A stretch of DNA of 64,000 bases from Methanoregulaceae archaeon (GTDB lineage: Bacteria > Armatimonadota > Fimbriimonadia > Fimbriimonadales > Fimbriimonadaceae). A program made the position numbers and the translations under genes. The notes beneath the pieces were generated by a model that saw only the letters and a program-made list of their open reading frames with translations, had not been told where the DNA came from and searched no databases. Each line of letters begins with the position of its first letter. Positions within the stretch are counted from its first letter, which is position 1. The DNA lies in the NCBI GenBank assembly GCA_020850325.1, contig JADZEW010000022.1:86550-150549 (forward strand), written 5' to 3'. Positions 15,990-24,695 of this stretch are shown piece after piece.

Positions 15990-17630
15990 ATGGCGAGGAA
16001 GGGCAAGGCACAATCCAATGGGTCAGGAGCACACTTGGGCTTCGAGGCGACCATGTGGGCCGCAGCGGACAAGTTGCGGGGGAATATTGATGCCTCCGAT
16101 TACAAGCATGTTGTGCTCGGCCTCATCTTCCTGAAGTACATCTCCGACGCCTTTACCGAGCGACGGCTTGCCCTCCTCGACGAAATCAAGAAGGAGCAAC
16201 CCTCACTCTTTACGGCCGAGGCCCGAAAGGGATATGACGGCGCGGCCCCGGACGTGGCCTTGCCCCAATGGGTGAGAGAGACGCTCGACGACCGAGACGA
16301 GTATCTCGCCGAGCACGTCTTCTACGTTCCCGAGGTTGCACGGTGGGAGTACGTCCAGGCGCAGGCCAAGTTGCCGACGATAGGCAAGACCATCGATGAG
16401 GCCATGCTCGCCATCGAGAAGGAGAACCCCCGGCTCCGAGGAGTTTTGCCCAAAGACTACGCCCGTGAGCAGCTTGACAAGCGGCGACTTGGCGAACTCG
16501 TCGACCTCATCGGCAGCATCCAACTTGGCGACAAAGAGAACCGGTCGAAGGACGTTCTCGGCCGCGTCTACGAATACTTCCTAGGCCAATTCGCAAGTTC
16601 GGAAGGAAAGAAGGGCGGCGAGTATTTCACCCCTCAGGCAGTCGTCCGAGTCCTCGTCGAGATGTTGGAGCCCCATGAAGGCGCACGCATCTACGACCCG
16701 TGCTGTGGTTCTGGAGGAATGTTCGTCCAGTCAGAGAAGTTCATCGAACAGCATGGCGGTCGCAAAGGACGAATCGCCGTCTACGGCCAAGAGCTCAACC
16801 ACACCACTTGGCGACTGGCTCAGATGAATCTTGCCATTCGCGGCATCGAGGCGACCATCGAGGAAGGAGACACCTTCCATGCCGACAAGCACCCCGACCT
16901 GAAAGCGGATTTCATCATCGCGAACCCCCCATTTAACATCAGCGACTGGGGAGGCGACCGCTTGCGGCAAGACGTCCGGTGGAAGTTCGGGGCTCCGCCG
17001 GTCGGCAACGCCAACTTCGGCTGGGTTCAGCACTTCATCCATCACTTGGCGCCCAACGGTACCGCTGGGTTCGTTCTGGCAAACGGTTCTCTCAGCTCGA
17101 CTCAGTCGGGCGAAGGCGACATTCGCAAAGCCATCGTCGAGGCAGACTTGGTCGACTGCGTGGTCGCCTTGCCGCCCCAGCTCTTCTACACAACGGGCAT
17201 CCCGGTTTGCCTGTGGTTCCTCACTCGGAACAAAAACAACGGAAAGTTGCGCGACCGGCGCGGCGAGGTCTTGTTCATCGACGCCCGCAAGATGGGGACG
17301 CTCGTCACCCGAGTCCTGCGCGAACTGTCCACCGAGGAAATCGCCGAAATCGCTGGCACCTACCATGCTTGGCGAGGTGAACCGGAGGCCGGCACTTTCG
17401 AAGACCAGAAGGGCTTTTGCATGTCGGCAAAGCTCTCCGACATCCGCGAGCACAATCACATCCTCACTCCCGGTCGATACGTGGGTGCCGAGGACATCGA
17501 GGCGGACGACGAGCCGTTTGAGGAGAAGTTTGCTCGGCTGAGCAAGCAACTTGAGGAGCAATTCTCCGAGTCCAACCGACTTCAGGAAGTCATCCGGGGC
17601 AACCTCGCCAGGTTGCGGAGGCCAGAGTGA
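15990..17630 (+). CDS. hsdM: Type I restriction-modification methyltransferase subunit HsdM
   Basis: A 546-aa N6-adenine DNA methyltransferase. The N-terminal HsdM domain is visible ([28 protein letters not shown]). The AdoMet-binding motif I is [15 protein letters not shown] and the catalytic motif IV is ANPPFN. It methylates the site chosen by HsdS and forms M2S or R2M2S complexes. It is first in a same-strand operon that ends with hsdR and overlaps the next gene (GTGA). Confidence 0.95.
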   Translation: MARKGKAQSNGSGAHLGFEATMWAAADKLRGNIDASDYKHVVLGLIFLKYISDAFTERRLALLDEIKKEQPSLFTAEARKGYDGAAPDVALPQWVRETLDDRDEYLAEHVFYVPEVARWEYVQAQAKLPTIGKTIDEAMLAIEKENPRLRGVLPKDYAREQLDKRRLGELVDLIGSIQLGDKENRSKDVLGRVYEYFLGQFASSEGKKGGEYFTPQAVVRVLVEMLEPHEGARIYDPCCGSGGMFVQSEKFIEQHGGRKGRIAVYGQELNHTTWRLAQMNLAIRGIEATIEEGDTFHADKHPDLKADFIIANPPFNISDWGGDRLRQDVRWKFGAPPVGNANFGWVQHFIHHLAPNGTAGFVLANGSLSSTQSGEGDIRKAIVEADLVDCVVALPPQLFYTTGIPVCLWFLTRNKNNGKLRDRRGEVLFIDARKMGTLVTRVLRELSTEEIAEIAGTYHAWRGEPEAGTFEDQKGFCMSAKLSDIREHNHILTPGRYVGAEDIEADDEPFEEKFARLSKQLEEQFSESNRLQEVIRGNLARLRRPE

Positions 17631-18628
17631 GCAAGGCGATTTCGCTCTTCTCTGGATACTCCCAGAAGGAGAACCGGACGACCAACTACTGCCTGCTCGT
17701 CCTCAAGCTCCTTTATGAAGAAAACCCGAAGTTTCTGGGTGAAGTGCTCGGCACGCTAATGGGGGAGCAAATCGGTGAACAGGTCGGGGTTCAGTTTCGC
17801 CAGCAGCACAAGCGAGCAAAGAGCATCCCAGATGGGCTGATTTGCCAAACCGCCTTCACCATCTACATTGAGACCAAGAACTTCGATTGGTTCTATGACG
17901 CCCAGATTGCCAACCACCTGGCCGCGCTGAACTATGAAGCGCCGGGTCTGAAAATCCTGCTGGCCCTCGGCAACTTCGAGTCCTACGACGAGAACCGCTT
18001 CGAGACCGTTCAGAAGCTCTGCGAGACCACCTATCAAGGGAAAGTCGTGTTCGCATCGGCGGGCTTCGAAGACCTTCTCGATGCCCTGCGCAACATCACT
18101 TTGCCCAAGAACCTTGCCGATGCAGTCGAGGACTTCGGCGCCTACCTCGACGAGGAGGGTCTGCTTCCGAACTGGCAGTATCGACTCGACGTCGTGAACT
18201 GCGCGGGCATCGTGGATGAACCGATTGAAGGGCAGGTCTATCTTTGCCCGGCGACCGGCGGCCATTACAATCACAAGCGGAGCAAGTTCTTCGGTCTCTA
18301 CAAAGGCAAGCAGGTTGGCTATGTCGCGCTCATCGAGGCTGTGGTTGACCTGCATGGAGACGATGACCACCAGATTCTCTGGAAGAACGTCGCCATCACT
18401 GACAAGGAGGTCGTAGAGCAGGCTCGGGCTAAGCTTGCCCGGTGGCGACCCGGCAACTTCCCGACGCGGGTCTTCTTACTTGGCGAACTCGTAGCAACAT
18501 CATTCAGAAAGGACACTCCGAAAGGGATGCAAGGCTCGAAGCAGTATTTCTGGGTCAATGCCAAGGATGCCCATGACCTAGCCGGCCAGCTTGCTGACCG
18601 GGGCTGGTCGGAATGGAGGGCGAGTTGA
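17627..18628 (+). CDS. PD-(D/E)XK nuclease-like protein in the R-M operon
   Basis: A 333-aa protein of no family I can name. The pattern IPDGLI (Asp69) and then [12 protein letters not shown] (Glu82, Lys84) fits the PD-(D/E)XK nuclease core. It is preceded by a helix-rich segment with [11 protein letters not shown]. The C-terminal half has no clear motif. GTG 17627 overlaps the hsdM stop by 4 nt, so it is tightly coupled to the methyltransferase. It may be an additional nuclease or an accessory factor of the type I system. Confidence 0.65.
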   Translation: MSKAISLFSGYSQKENRTTNYCLLVLKLLYEENPKFLGEVLGTLMGEQIGEQVGVQFRQQHKRAKSIPDGLICQTAFTIYIETKNFDWFYDAQIANHLAALNYEAPGLKILLALGNFESYDENRFETVQKLCETTYQGKVVFASAGFEDLLDALRNITLPKNLADAVEDFGAYLDEEGLLPNWQYRLDVVNCAGIVDEPIEGQVYLCPATGGHYNHKRSKFFGLYKGKQVGYVALIEAVVDLHGDDDHQILWKNVAITDKEVVEQARAKLARWRPGNFPTRVFLLGELVATSFRKDTPKGMQGSKQYFWVNAKDAHDLAGQLADRGWSEWRAS

Positions 18629-18683
18629 GGATGGCAAACCATCGTGAGGGGTTGCGTCGGAGTTCGTTCGACGGGGTGACCCC

Positions 18684-19577
18684 ATGGCAATAACGCAACG
18701 CGTTCGGGACCGACTTCTCGTTGAAGCACGACACCGGTGCACTATCTGCGCTGAGAAAGCCTATGAGCTTCATCACATCATCGAACAAGCTCAGGGCGGT
18801 GACGACTCAGAGGAGAACCTGATTGTCCTTTGCCCCAACTGTCACCAGCAGCGCGTACATCGGAACAAGGAGTTCTCGATGGAGCAGCTCCGCCAATACA
18901 AAGCCAACCTAAGGGAGCGCAACGAGGTCGAGCGAAGACTGGTGATGAACCTCCAAGACATTCGGGTTCTCATGGAGACCGAAGGCTTGGCAGCGGCGCA
19001 AAAATCCCTTCGACGGGAGTTATCAGAAGCTGCATCACAGATTGATGAGGCTAACTCTCCCTCTGCCTTTGAGGCAGTCGAGACTACGGCTCGCTGGCTC
19101 GCCGAGCGGGAGGCGCTCCATGCAGGAGCCCGCGAGGCCCTGGAACTGGAGTGCGACATCGACATTCAGCGAGAACTTGCGAAGTGGGGCGAGTTCAAGA
19201 TTGTCGAGGTTGATGAAGCTGGATGGAAGAAGGCGGACGACTTTCCAGCAGCCTATTCATTCGTCGTTAAGCTCAATGGACCCCCATACAGCCAGTGGTG
19301 CGAAGTGTTCGAGAACGAATACAAAACCTCGTTCTACATGATGAAACGCAAGTCTAGGGTGTCCGGCGACCGCCTGGTTATGATAGTGGCGGACTCTGAC
19401 AACCTCCAAAACCACCTCGACTTCCTGAAGCAACTTGTCGAGTCGACGAATCAACGAATTCGAGACCACTTGGAGAGAACACTTCGACCGCACCTCAACC
19501 GCGAGAGGGCACGGGTCTTGGCCGAGTTCGATACCATTGAGTCGCTCAAGAGCAAGGTGAAGGGGTTGAAGCTATGA
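18684..19577 (+). CDS. HNH endonuclease-domain protein
   Basis: A 297-aa protein. Residues 15-60 are an HNH domain with zinc ligands: CTIC (19, 22), ELHHII (His30/31), NLIVLCPNCH (Asn45, Cys50, Cys53) and a final His59. Then comes a charged helical middle and an alpha/beta C-terminal part with no family I know. It sits inside the type I R-M operon. It is probably a DNA nuclease in defence; the C-terminal half may sense a ligand or modification. Confidence 0.7.
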   Translation: MAITQRVRDRLLVEARHRCTICAEKAYELHHIIEQAQGGDDSEENLIVLCPNCHQQRVHRNKEFSMEQLRQYKANLRERNEVERRLVMNLQDIRVLMETEGLAAAQKSLRRELSEAASQIDEANSPSAFEAVETTARWLAEREALHAGAREALELECDIDIQRELAKWGEFKIVEVDEAGWKKADDFPAAYSFVVKLNGPPYSQWCEVFENEYKTSFYMMKRKSRVSGDRLVMIVADSDNLQNHLDFLKQLVESTNQRIRDHLERTLRPHLNRERARVLAEFDTIESLKSKVKGLKL

Positions 19578-19669
19578 GTCCCGCAGTCATTTTCGACTCC
19601 AGGGCTCGGGGAGAACATCCTGTTATGAGTGCTCAATGCCCGCAGCGACTTCCTGTCCCTGCCGGTGGG

Positions 19670-19804
19670 CTACTTGCCCTTCTTGGGTTGTCGCTGGCTG
19701 AGAGCAGACCCGGCGACCGACTTGGCGGCCTTGCTCGCGTTTCCGCTCTGCAAGACCTTGCTGGCCGTCGAGGCAACCTTCGGCGACGTTTTCTTACATC
19801 CCAT
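19670..19804 (-). CDS. 44-aa Lys/Ser/Ala-rich small protein, antisense within the R-M operon
   Basis: A small ORF on the strand opposite the R-M operon, in the 370-nt gap between the HNH gene and hsdS. It starts MGCKKTSPKVASTASKVLQS and ends SQRQPKKGK. Its regular spread of Lys, Ala and Ser, with SKAAKSVAGSALSQ near the end, looks like selected protein, unlike the overlapping plus-strand frame. I recall similar tiny basic proteins beside defence genes but cannot name the family. Role unknown. Confidence 0.55.
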   Translation of the reverse strand: MGCKKTSPKVASTASKVLQSGNASKAAKSVAGSALSQRQPKKGK

Positions 19805-19947
19805 GGTGGTTTGACCTCGTTGTTAGATTTCGGCGCACCGGTCGCTTGCGCGACGCCCATCGACCGAGGCACGGTGCTCCACAATTACAGACGCACGTCT
19901 ACGCTGACGCGATGCGCGAATTTGGCAGTCGGAGCAAGAGAGTGCTA

Positions 19948-21240
19948 ATGGGGGAATCAAGTTGGCCACTAATAAGCATCGAGGATGCTACCGAAGCCAT
20001 CATCGACTATCGCGGGAAAACTCCCGAAAAGACGCAGTCCGGGGTTCCCCTGATTACCGCGAAAGTAGTCAAGAACGGTCGAATCGAAGAACCTGACGAG
20101 TTCATCGCAGAAGCTGACTACATTCCCTGGATGAGACGGGGGATGCCGAAGCCAGGAGATGTCCTAATCACCACTGAGGCTCCGCTCGGGGAAGTAGCGC
20201 AACTAGATGGTCGCCGAGTTGCCTTGGCACAACGTCTCATCGGCCTACGCGGTCGAGCAGGCTTTCTCGACAACGGGTTCTTGAAGTACACCTTGATGTC
20301 GCAGTTTGTGCAAGACCAGTTGCACAGCCGAGCCTCTGGAAGCACCGTGAGTGGTATCAAGCAGAGCGAACTTCGGAAGGTTGAACTACCCATACCGGAC
20401 TTTGAAACGCAATGCCGCATCTCTGGGCTGTTGAGCGCGCTCGACGACAAGATTGAACTCAACCGGCGCATGAATGAGACGCTGGAGGCGATGGCACGGG
20501 CGCTGTTCCGGTCGTGGTTCGTCGACTTCGACCCGGTGCGAGCAAAGTCCGAAGGCCGCCCAACCGGCCTCCCCGCCGACCTCGAAGCCCTCTTCCCCAA
20601 CGAATTCGAAGACTCCCCCCTCGGCGAGATACCTAGGGGCTGGAGGGCTGGAAGCGTATCTGATGTTGCGGGTATTGGCCGCCAACAGGTCAACCCAGGG
20701 GATGCGCCGGATGAGGTCTTCGCCCACTTCAGCATCCCCGCGTTCGATGCCGGCCGCAACCCGATTCTGGAAGTTGGGTTTGCCATCAAGAGCAACAAGC
20801 TCGTTGTCACACTTGGCTCGATTCTGGTCTCGAAGCTGAATCCCCACATCCCTAGGGTCTGGCTAACCGATGTCGACCCGGCATATCGTGCTGTTGGCTC
20901 TACCGAGTTCTTCGTCCTGCAAGCCAAGGCACCACACTCCTCAGCGTTCCTGTATTCCTTGATGTCGTCGCCCGAGTTCGCGGTTGACCTTCAGACCCTG
21001 GTGACCGGAACATCGAACAGCCATCAGCGGGTGCAACCCGAGGCCTTCATGTCCTACTCGCTGGTGGTGCCTTCCGACGAGACTGCGACGGCCTTCGAGT
21101 CCCTTGTGAAGCCACTCCTCGACCAGGTTCTAGCAAACCGGAAGGAGATGGCGCAACTGGCCAAGACTCGCGATGAACTGCTTCCTAAGCTGCTGAGTGA
21201 GGAGATAGAGGTCGCCGAGGCGGAGGTCAAGGAATCATGA
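19948..21240 (+). CDS. hsdS: Type I restriction-modification specificity subunit HsdS
   Basis: A 430-aa protein that sets the DNA target of both HsdM and HsdR. Two target-recognition domains are visible: TRD1 about 5-165, TRD2 about 235-385. Between them is the conserved helical region SALDDKIELNRRMNETLEAM and FRSWFVDFDPVRAKSEG, and a second helix pair at the C-terminus (LLDQVLANRKEMAQLAKTRD). The ATG at 19948 is preferred over upstream in-frame starts because it begins at TRD1. The stop overlaps the next gene (ATGA). Confidence 0.93.
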   Translation: MGESSWPLISIEDATEAIIDYRGKTPEKTQSGVPLITAKVVKNGRIEEPDEFIAEADYIPWMRRGMPKPGDVLITTEAPLGEVAQLDGRRVALAQRLIGLRGRAGFLDNGFLKYTLMSQFVQDQLHSRASGSTVSGIKQSELRKVELPIPDFETQCRISGLLSALDDKIELNRRMNETLEAMARALFRSWFVDFDPVRAKSEGRPTGLPADLEALFPNEFEDSPLGEIPRGWRAGSVSDVAGIGRQQVNPGDAPDEVFAHFSIPAFDAGRNPILEVGFAIKSNKLVVTLGSILVSKLNPHIPRVWLTDVDPAYRAVGSTEFFVLQAKAPHSSAFLYSLMSSPEFAVDLQTLVTGTSNSHQRVQPEAFMSYSLVVPSDETATAFESLVKPLLDQVLANRKEMAQLAKTRDELLPKLLSEEIEVAEAEVKES

Positions 21241-22253
21241 GTCTGCCGCTGTACCGTTCCGAACAGAGGGCAGTCTCCGAGGTAACGCGCAAGGAGCTGT
21301 TCGACCTACTGCGCCTTTGTGACGGCGACTATCACGGGTCAATAGATGAAGTCGATTTCCTCAACCGAATCTACGACCTAGACGCAATGCCATCTTACGA
21401 TGGCCGCTCCGCCTACAACACCGCCCGTAAGGACATCATCCAGCACACGGTCAATAACAACGACTGGGAGTCAGATTGGGTCTTTACGGATGATAGATTT
21501 GAGCTAGCTAAGGGAGCTGACGAGGTGCTTCTCCGTTTCCTCGCTGAGACCCTGCACCCAGTTGTACGAAGCAGCGACGAAGCACAGGAACTTGCGAAGA
21601 AGTATAACGACCTGCTCCGAATGGACGGGTGGCAACTGCTCCCCGTCCGTGAGATTTCCGGAAGACCGGTCTACGGCGCTGTCCCCTTTGCGGCAGACGG
21701 AGCTTTGGTGTTCGGTGCAGCGAAGACGATTCAGCAGAAGCTGGACAGTGCTTACTTAGGCATCCAGATTACGCGGCTTCAACAGGCCGTGGTCAATGAC
21801 CCCGAACTGGCCATAGGCACGGCCAAGGAGTTCCTGGAGTCCGTCACCAAGACTGTCCTTCAGGCCAAGGGTGAGGCGTGGGGTTCCGGCGATTCGTTTC
21901 CGTCACTGGTCAAGCAGGCGCTGAAGGTCCTCAAGGTCGTGCCCGATGGCATCTCGCGACAGCCCGAAACCGAACAAGCGATTCGGGTTCTTATCAACAA
22001 CCTGGGTTCGAGTGTCGACAAGCTGGCGGAACTTCGCAACTGGCATGGCACCGGCCACGGAAAGGATGCACAACCACAGGATGAGACCTGGCTTGGCGAA
22101 CACCATGCTCGATTCGTGGTTGGTGTTTCTATCCAAATCGCCCAGTTCATCTTCGATTGTCTGCAAGCCGAAGGGCAACGGCCCTTGCCGGTGGTTGCTG
22201 CGGACGCTGAATTTGTTGCATCCGACGAATACGACCCCTTCGCGGATAACTGA
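21237..22253 (+). CDS. Abortive-infection-type protein with Abi_C-like C-terminus
   Basis: A 338-aa protein. The C-terminal half, starting near LDSAYLGIQITRLQQAV and with AKEFLESVTKTVL, NLGSSVDKLAELRN and GTGHGK, matches the Abi_C pattern (abortive infection C-terminus), in which RN and GTGHG are conserved. The N-terminal half (FDLLRLCDGDYHGSIDEVDF) resembles a small helical sensor domain but is not recognised. It overlaps hsdS by 4 nt and probably acts as a cell-suicide or growth-arrest component tied to the R-M system. Confidence 0.68.
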   Translation: MSLPLYRSEQRAVSEVTRKELFDLLRLCDGDYHGSIDEVDFLNRIYDLDAMPSYDGRSAYNTARKDIIQHTVNNNDWESDWVFTDDRFELAKGADEVLLRFLAETLHPVVRSSDEAQELAKKYNDLLRMDGWQLLPVREISGRPVYGAVPFAADGALVFGAAKTIQQKLDSAYLGIQITRLQQAVVNDPELAIGTAKEFLESVTKTVLQAKGEAWGSGDSFPSLVKQALKVLKVVPDGISRQPETEQAIRVLINNLGSSVDKLAELRNWHGTGHGKDAQPQDETWLGEHHARFVVGVSIQIAQFIFDCLQAEGQRPLPVVAADAEFVASDEYDPFADN

Positions 22254-22400
22254 CCATGACTACCCGAGGGTCGCAACCAACCACAATGTTGACTACTAGC
22301 CTCTGTGAGAGACAGTCAGGTCCGTTGATTGCGGACCAGAATGAAGTCATGTGGTCCCAAAGAGAAGTGGCACGGTTGAGCTCGCGTGCATGGGGGAGCC

Positions 22401-24695
22401 ATGCTTGAAAAGGTCATCACCATACAGGGTGTGGGGCTCTTCGAGGAGGCAAGCACCCCAGTGGACTTTGGCCGGGTGACGCTGATTTACGGCGAGAATG
22501 CAAAGGGTAAATCGACCTTCGCCTGGATACTCAGCAACGCGGCCAAAGGAGATGCGACCCAAATGGCGGCAAAGAAGACGTTCAAGTTTGGTGGCTCCCC
22601 CAAGGTAGGTCTCTTGTTTAGCACCAAAGGCGGAAAACTGAATTGCACGTTCAAAGACGGTGCGTGGTCAAACACCTTTGCCTCCATTGAAGTGTTTGAC
22701 TCGGTCTTCGTAGATGACAATGTCTATTCCGGGATGGCGGTGGAGTCCAAACAGCGCCAGCAATTGCTGGATTTCGTGTTGGGTGACGTCCCAGTTGAAA
22801 TCAAGAAGTCGATTGATAGGTTGGACTCCGACTCGCGCCGAGCATCTGCTGACAAGTCCAGTGCAGAAGCTACTTTAAGGGGATATGCTGCCCCATATAC
22901 AGTCCCCCAGTACATTAAGGCTACGGTACCAGCTGACCTGGAAATCCAGTTGCAGCGTGCTCTCCAGACCCTGCAGGACGTAAAGAATGCCGAGTCCATC
23001 CACGCGCGCGTCAGACCCAAAAGCATCATGCAACTGGGGTTCTTTCTTGATGAGCTATTTGCGCAATTCCAGGTCAACGTTAAGGGGCTTGAGGAGAGTG
23101 CGGAACGGCGTTTGCGCCAGCACATCGGGACTCGTCCAGCGAACATGGAACCATGGCTGCAAGAGGGTCTAGAGTTCTGCATCGACGATAGGTGCCCGTT
23201 CTGTGGACAGGCACAGGCCCCGGACTCCCTCATCGATTCCTATAAGGCCTTCTTCAATGAGGCATATAGAGAGTTTCAGCAGAATCTTGGCAAACTAGTT
23301 GCCCAGGCAAGGACGCGAATGAGCGACGCTACAGTCGAGAAGCTCATCACTCTTGCTACAACTAACAATGATGCCATGGCGTCTTGGGCTCCTCAAGTGG
23401 ACCTGAAGCCTGTTCCTTTCCCGGAAGACACATTTCGTGCAGCACTCACAACCTTTCGTGAGTCCCTAGAGGGGCTTGTGGCGAAGAAGCTTAGTTCGCC
23501 ACTTGAGGCCATCAGCGAAGATGCTCAAGCCGAAGTTACTGAACTAGCCGAGCAAGTCAACACGACGCTCGATGACTACCGAACAGAAGTCAACCGTCGA
23601 ATCGAAGGCATCACCCAGTTCCTTCAGTCCTTGAAGAAGGGCAGCGTCAAGCAGGTAGAAACGGACGTTTCGAAGTTGGAGGCCCTCAAGAAGCGCAGCT
23701 TGCCAGTTGTCGCCGATTTGGTTGGCAAGTACACGACCGCCGCTGCAGACTATAAGCGACTAAACGAGGAGAAAGGCAAGCTGCAGAGGAAGCTGCGAGA
23801 ACTGGCCCCAAGTATCATCACGCCTTACGTAACTGAGATTAATAAACTCCTCAAGAGTTTTGGGGCTGAGTTTGTCATTGAGAGCGTTGCTCAGGCCAAT
23901 GACGGCGGGAGGCCAACTGTGAAGTACAGCCTCAATGTGCGGGGAAATGAGGTTCAGTTGGGTAACCGAGAATCGTCGAAGGGTTCTCCTTCATTCGGTT
24001 CTTCGTTGAGTGAAGGGGACAAGCGAACGCTGGCCCTCGCGTTCTTCTTAGCCAAAATTCGTACAGACACGTCGTTGCCTGAGAAGGTCATCGTGATAGA
24101 CGACCCCATGTCCAGTTTGGACAGAAACCGGCAGCGCCAAACTATCCAAGTATTGGAGGAGCTATCGCGAAGCACCCGGCAGCTTGTTGTCTTATCTCAT
24201 GATGCGCGATTTTTGGAAGCTCTTAGGGCGAAAGTGATAGGTCGAGCTGCGGGGGGAGTTCAACCGGGAGTCGTCGCTCTTGCCTTGACTCGTGGCCAAG
24301 TTGGTGTCTCGTTCTCTGTATGCAATCTAAATCGATTGGCCATGCAGGGATATGCCGACAAGCGCGCTCGGCTGCAAGAGTATCTGGATGGGAAGAATGG
24401 CGACCCTCAGGCTGCAATTCCACTTGTTCGGGCTGTACTGGAGGGTTTTCTAAAGTTGAAGTACCCTACGGCAATAAATCCGGACCACTCTTTGGGCGAT
24501 ATTATCTACCAAAAGGACACTTATCCAGTGTTTGTCAAGCAGGGCCTCGAACCACACTTGGAGCGACTTAAGGTCCTGAATGGGACTTGTGTGTTCAGTC
24601 ACGGTGGAAATCTCGACGATGAACTGGGTGTGACGGATAGTGAAGTTAGGCAGTGGGCGCAAGAGGTGCTCGACCTGATACATGGAGGCCTGTAG
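22401..24695 (+). CDS. RloC/PrrC-like AAA ATPase with zinc hook (candidate anticodon nuclease)
   Basis: A 764-aa SMC/ABC-like ATPase. Walker A is YGENAKGKST (30-39). Coiled coils flank a zinc hook RCPFCGQ (CPFC 265-268). Then come a signature LSEGDKRTLALAF, Walker B KVIVIDDPMSSLD and a switch His (LSHDARF). The C-terminal domain has RAVLE (Arg-x3-Glu) and, 57 residues after that Arg, FSHGG. PrrC uses an Arg-x3-Glu...His triad, so an anticodon-nuclease role is possible. It stands between abi and hsdR, as PrrC/RloC often do. ATG 22401 has GGGGGAG just upstream; an earlier ATG at 22386 is possible. Confidence 0.7.
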   Translation: MLEKVITIQGVGLFEEASTPVDFGRVTLIYGENAKGKSTFAWILSNAAKGDATQMAAKKTFKFGGSPKVGLLFSTKGGKLNCTFKDGAWSNTFASIEVFDSVFVDDNVYSGMAVESKQRQQLLDFVLGDVPVEIKKSIDRLDSDSRRASADKSSAEATLRGYAAPYTVPQYIKATVPADLEIQLQRALQTLQDVKNAESIHARVRPKSIMQLGFFLDELFAQFQVNVKGLEESAERRLRQHIGTRPANMEPWLQEGLEFCIDDRCPFCGQAQAPDSLIDSYKAFFNEAYREFQQNLGKLVAQARTRMSDATVEKLITLATTNNDAMASWAPQVDLKPVPFPEDTFRAALTTFRESLEGLVAKKLSSPLEAISEDAQAEVTELAEQVNTTLDDYRTEVNRRIEGITQFLQSLKKGSVKQVETDVSKLEALKKRSLPVVADLVGKYTTAAADYKRLNEEKGKLQRKLRELAPSIITPYVTEINKLLKSFGAEFVIESVAQANDGGRPTVKYSLNVRGNEVQLGNRESSKGSPSFGSSLSEGDKRTLALAFFLAKIRTDTSLPEKVIVIDDPMSSLDRNRQRQTIQVLEELSRSTRQLVVLSHDARFLEALRAKVIGRAAGGVQPGVVALALTRGQVGVSFSVCNLNRLAMQGYADKRARLQEYLDGKNGDPQAAIPLVRAVLEGFLKLKYPTAINPDHSLGDIIYQKDTYPVFVKQGLEPHLERLKVLNGTCVFSHGGNLDDELGVTDSEVRQWAQEVLDLIHGGL

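Noticed and set aside
15190..17630. Phase-variable hsdS inversion system driven by the recombinase
   Set aside because: Only one hsdS gene and no inverted TRD copies are seen in the window.
19574..19948. 124-codon plus-strand ORF between the HNH gene and hsdS, with an ATGA overlap
   Set aside because: The composition is patchy (Arg/Leu/Ala-rich) and looks like a shadow; a better small ORF lies on the opposite strand and hsdS has its own start at 19948.
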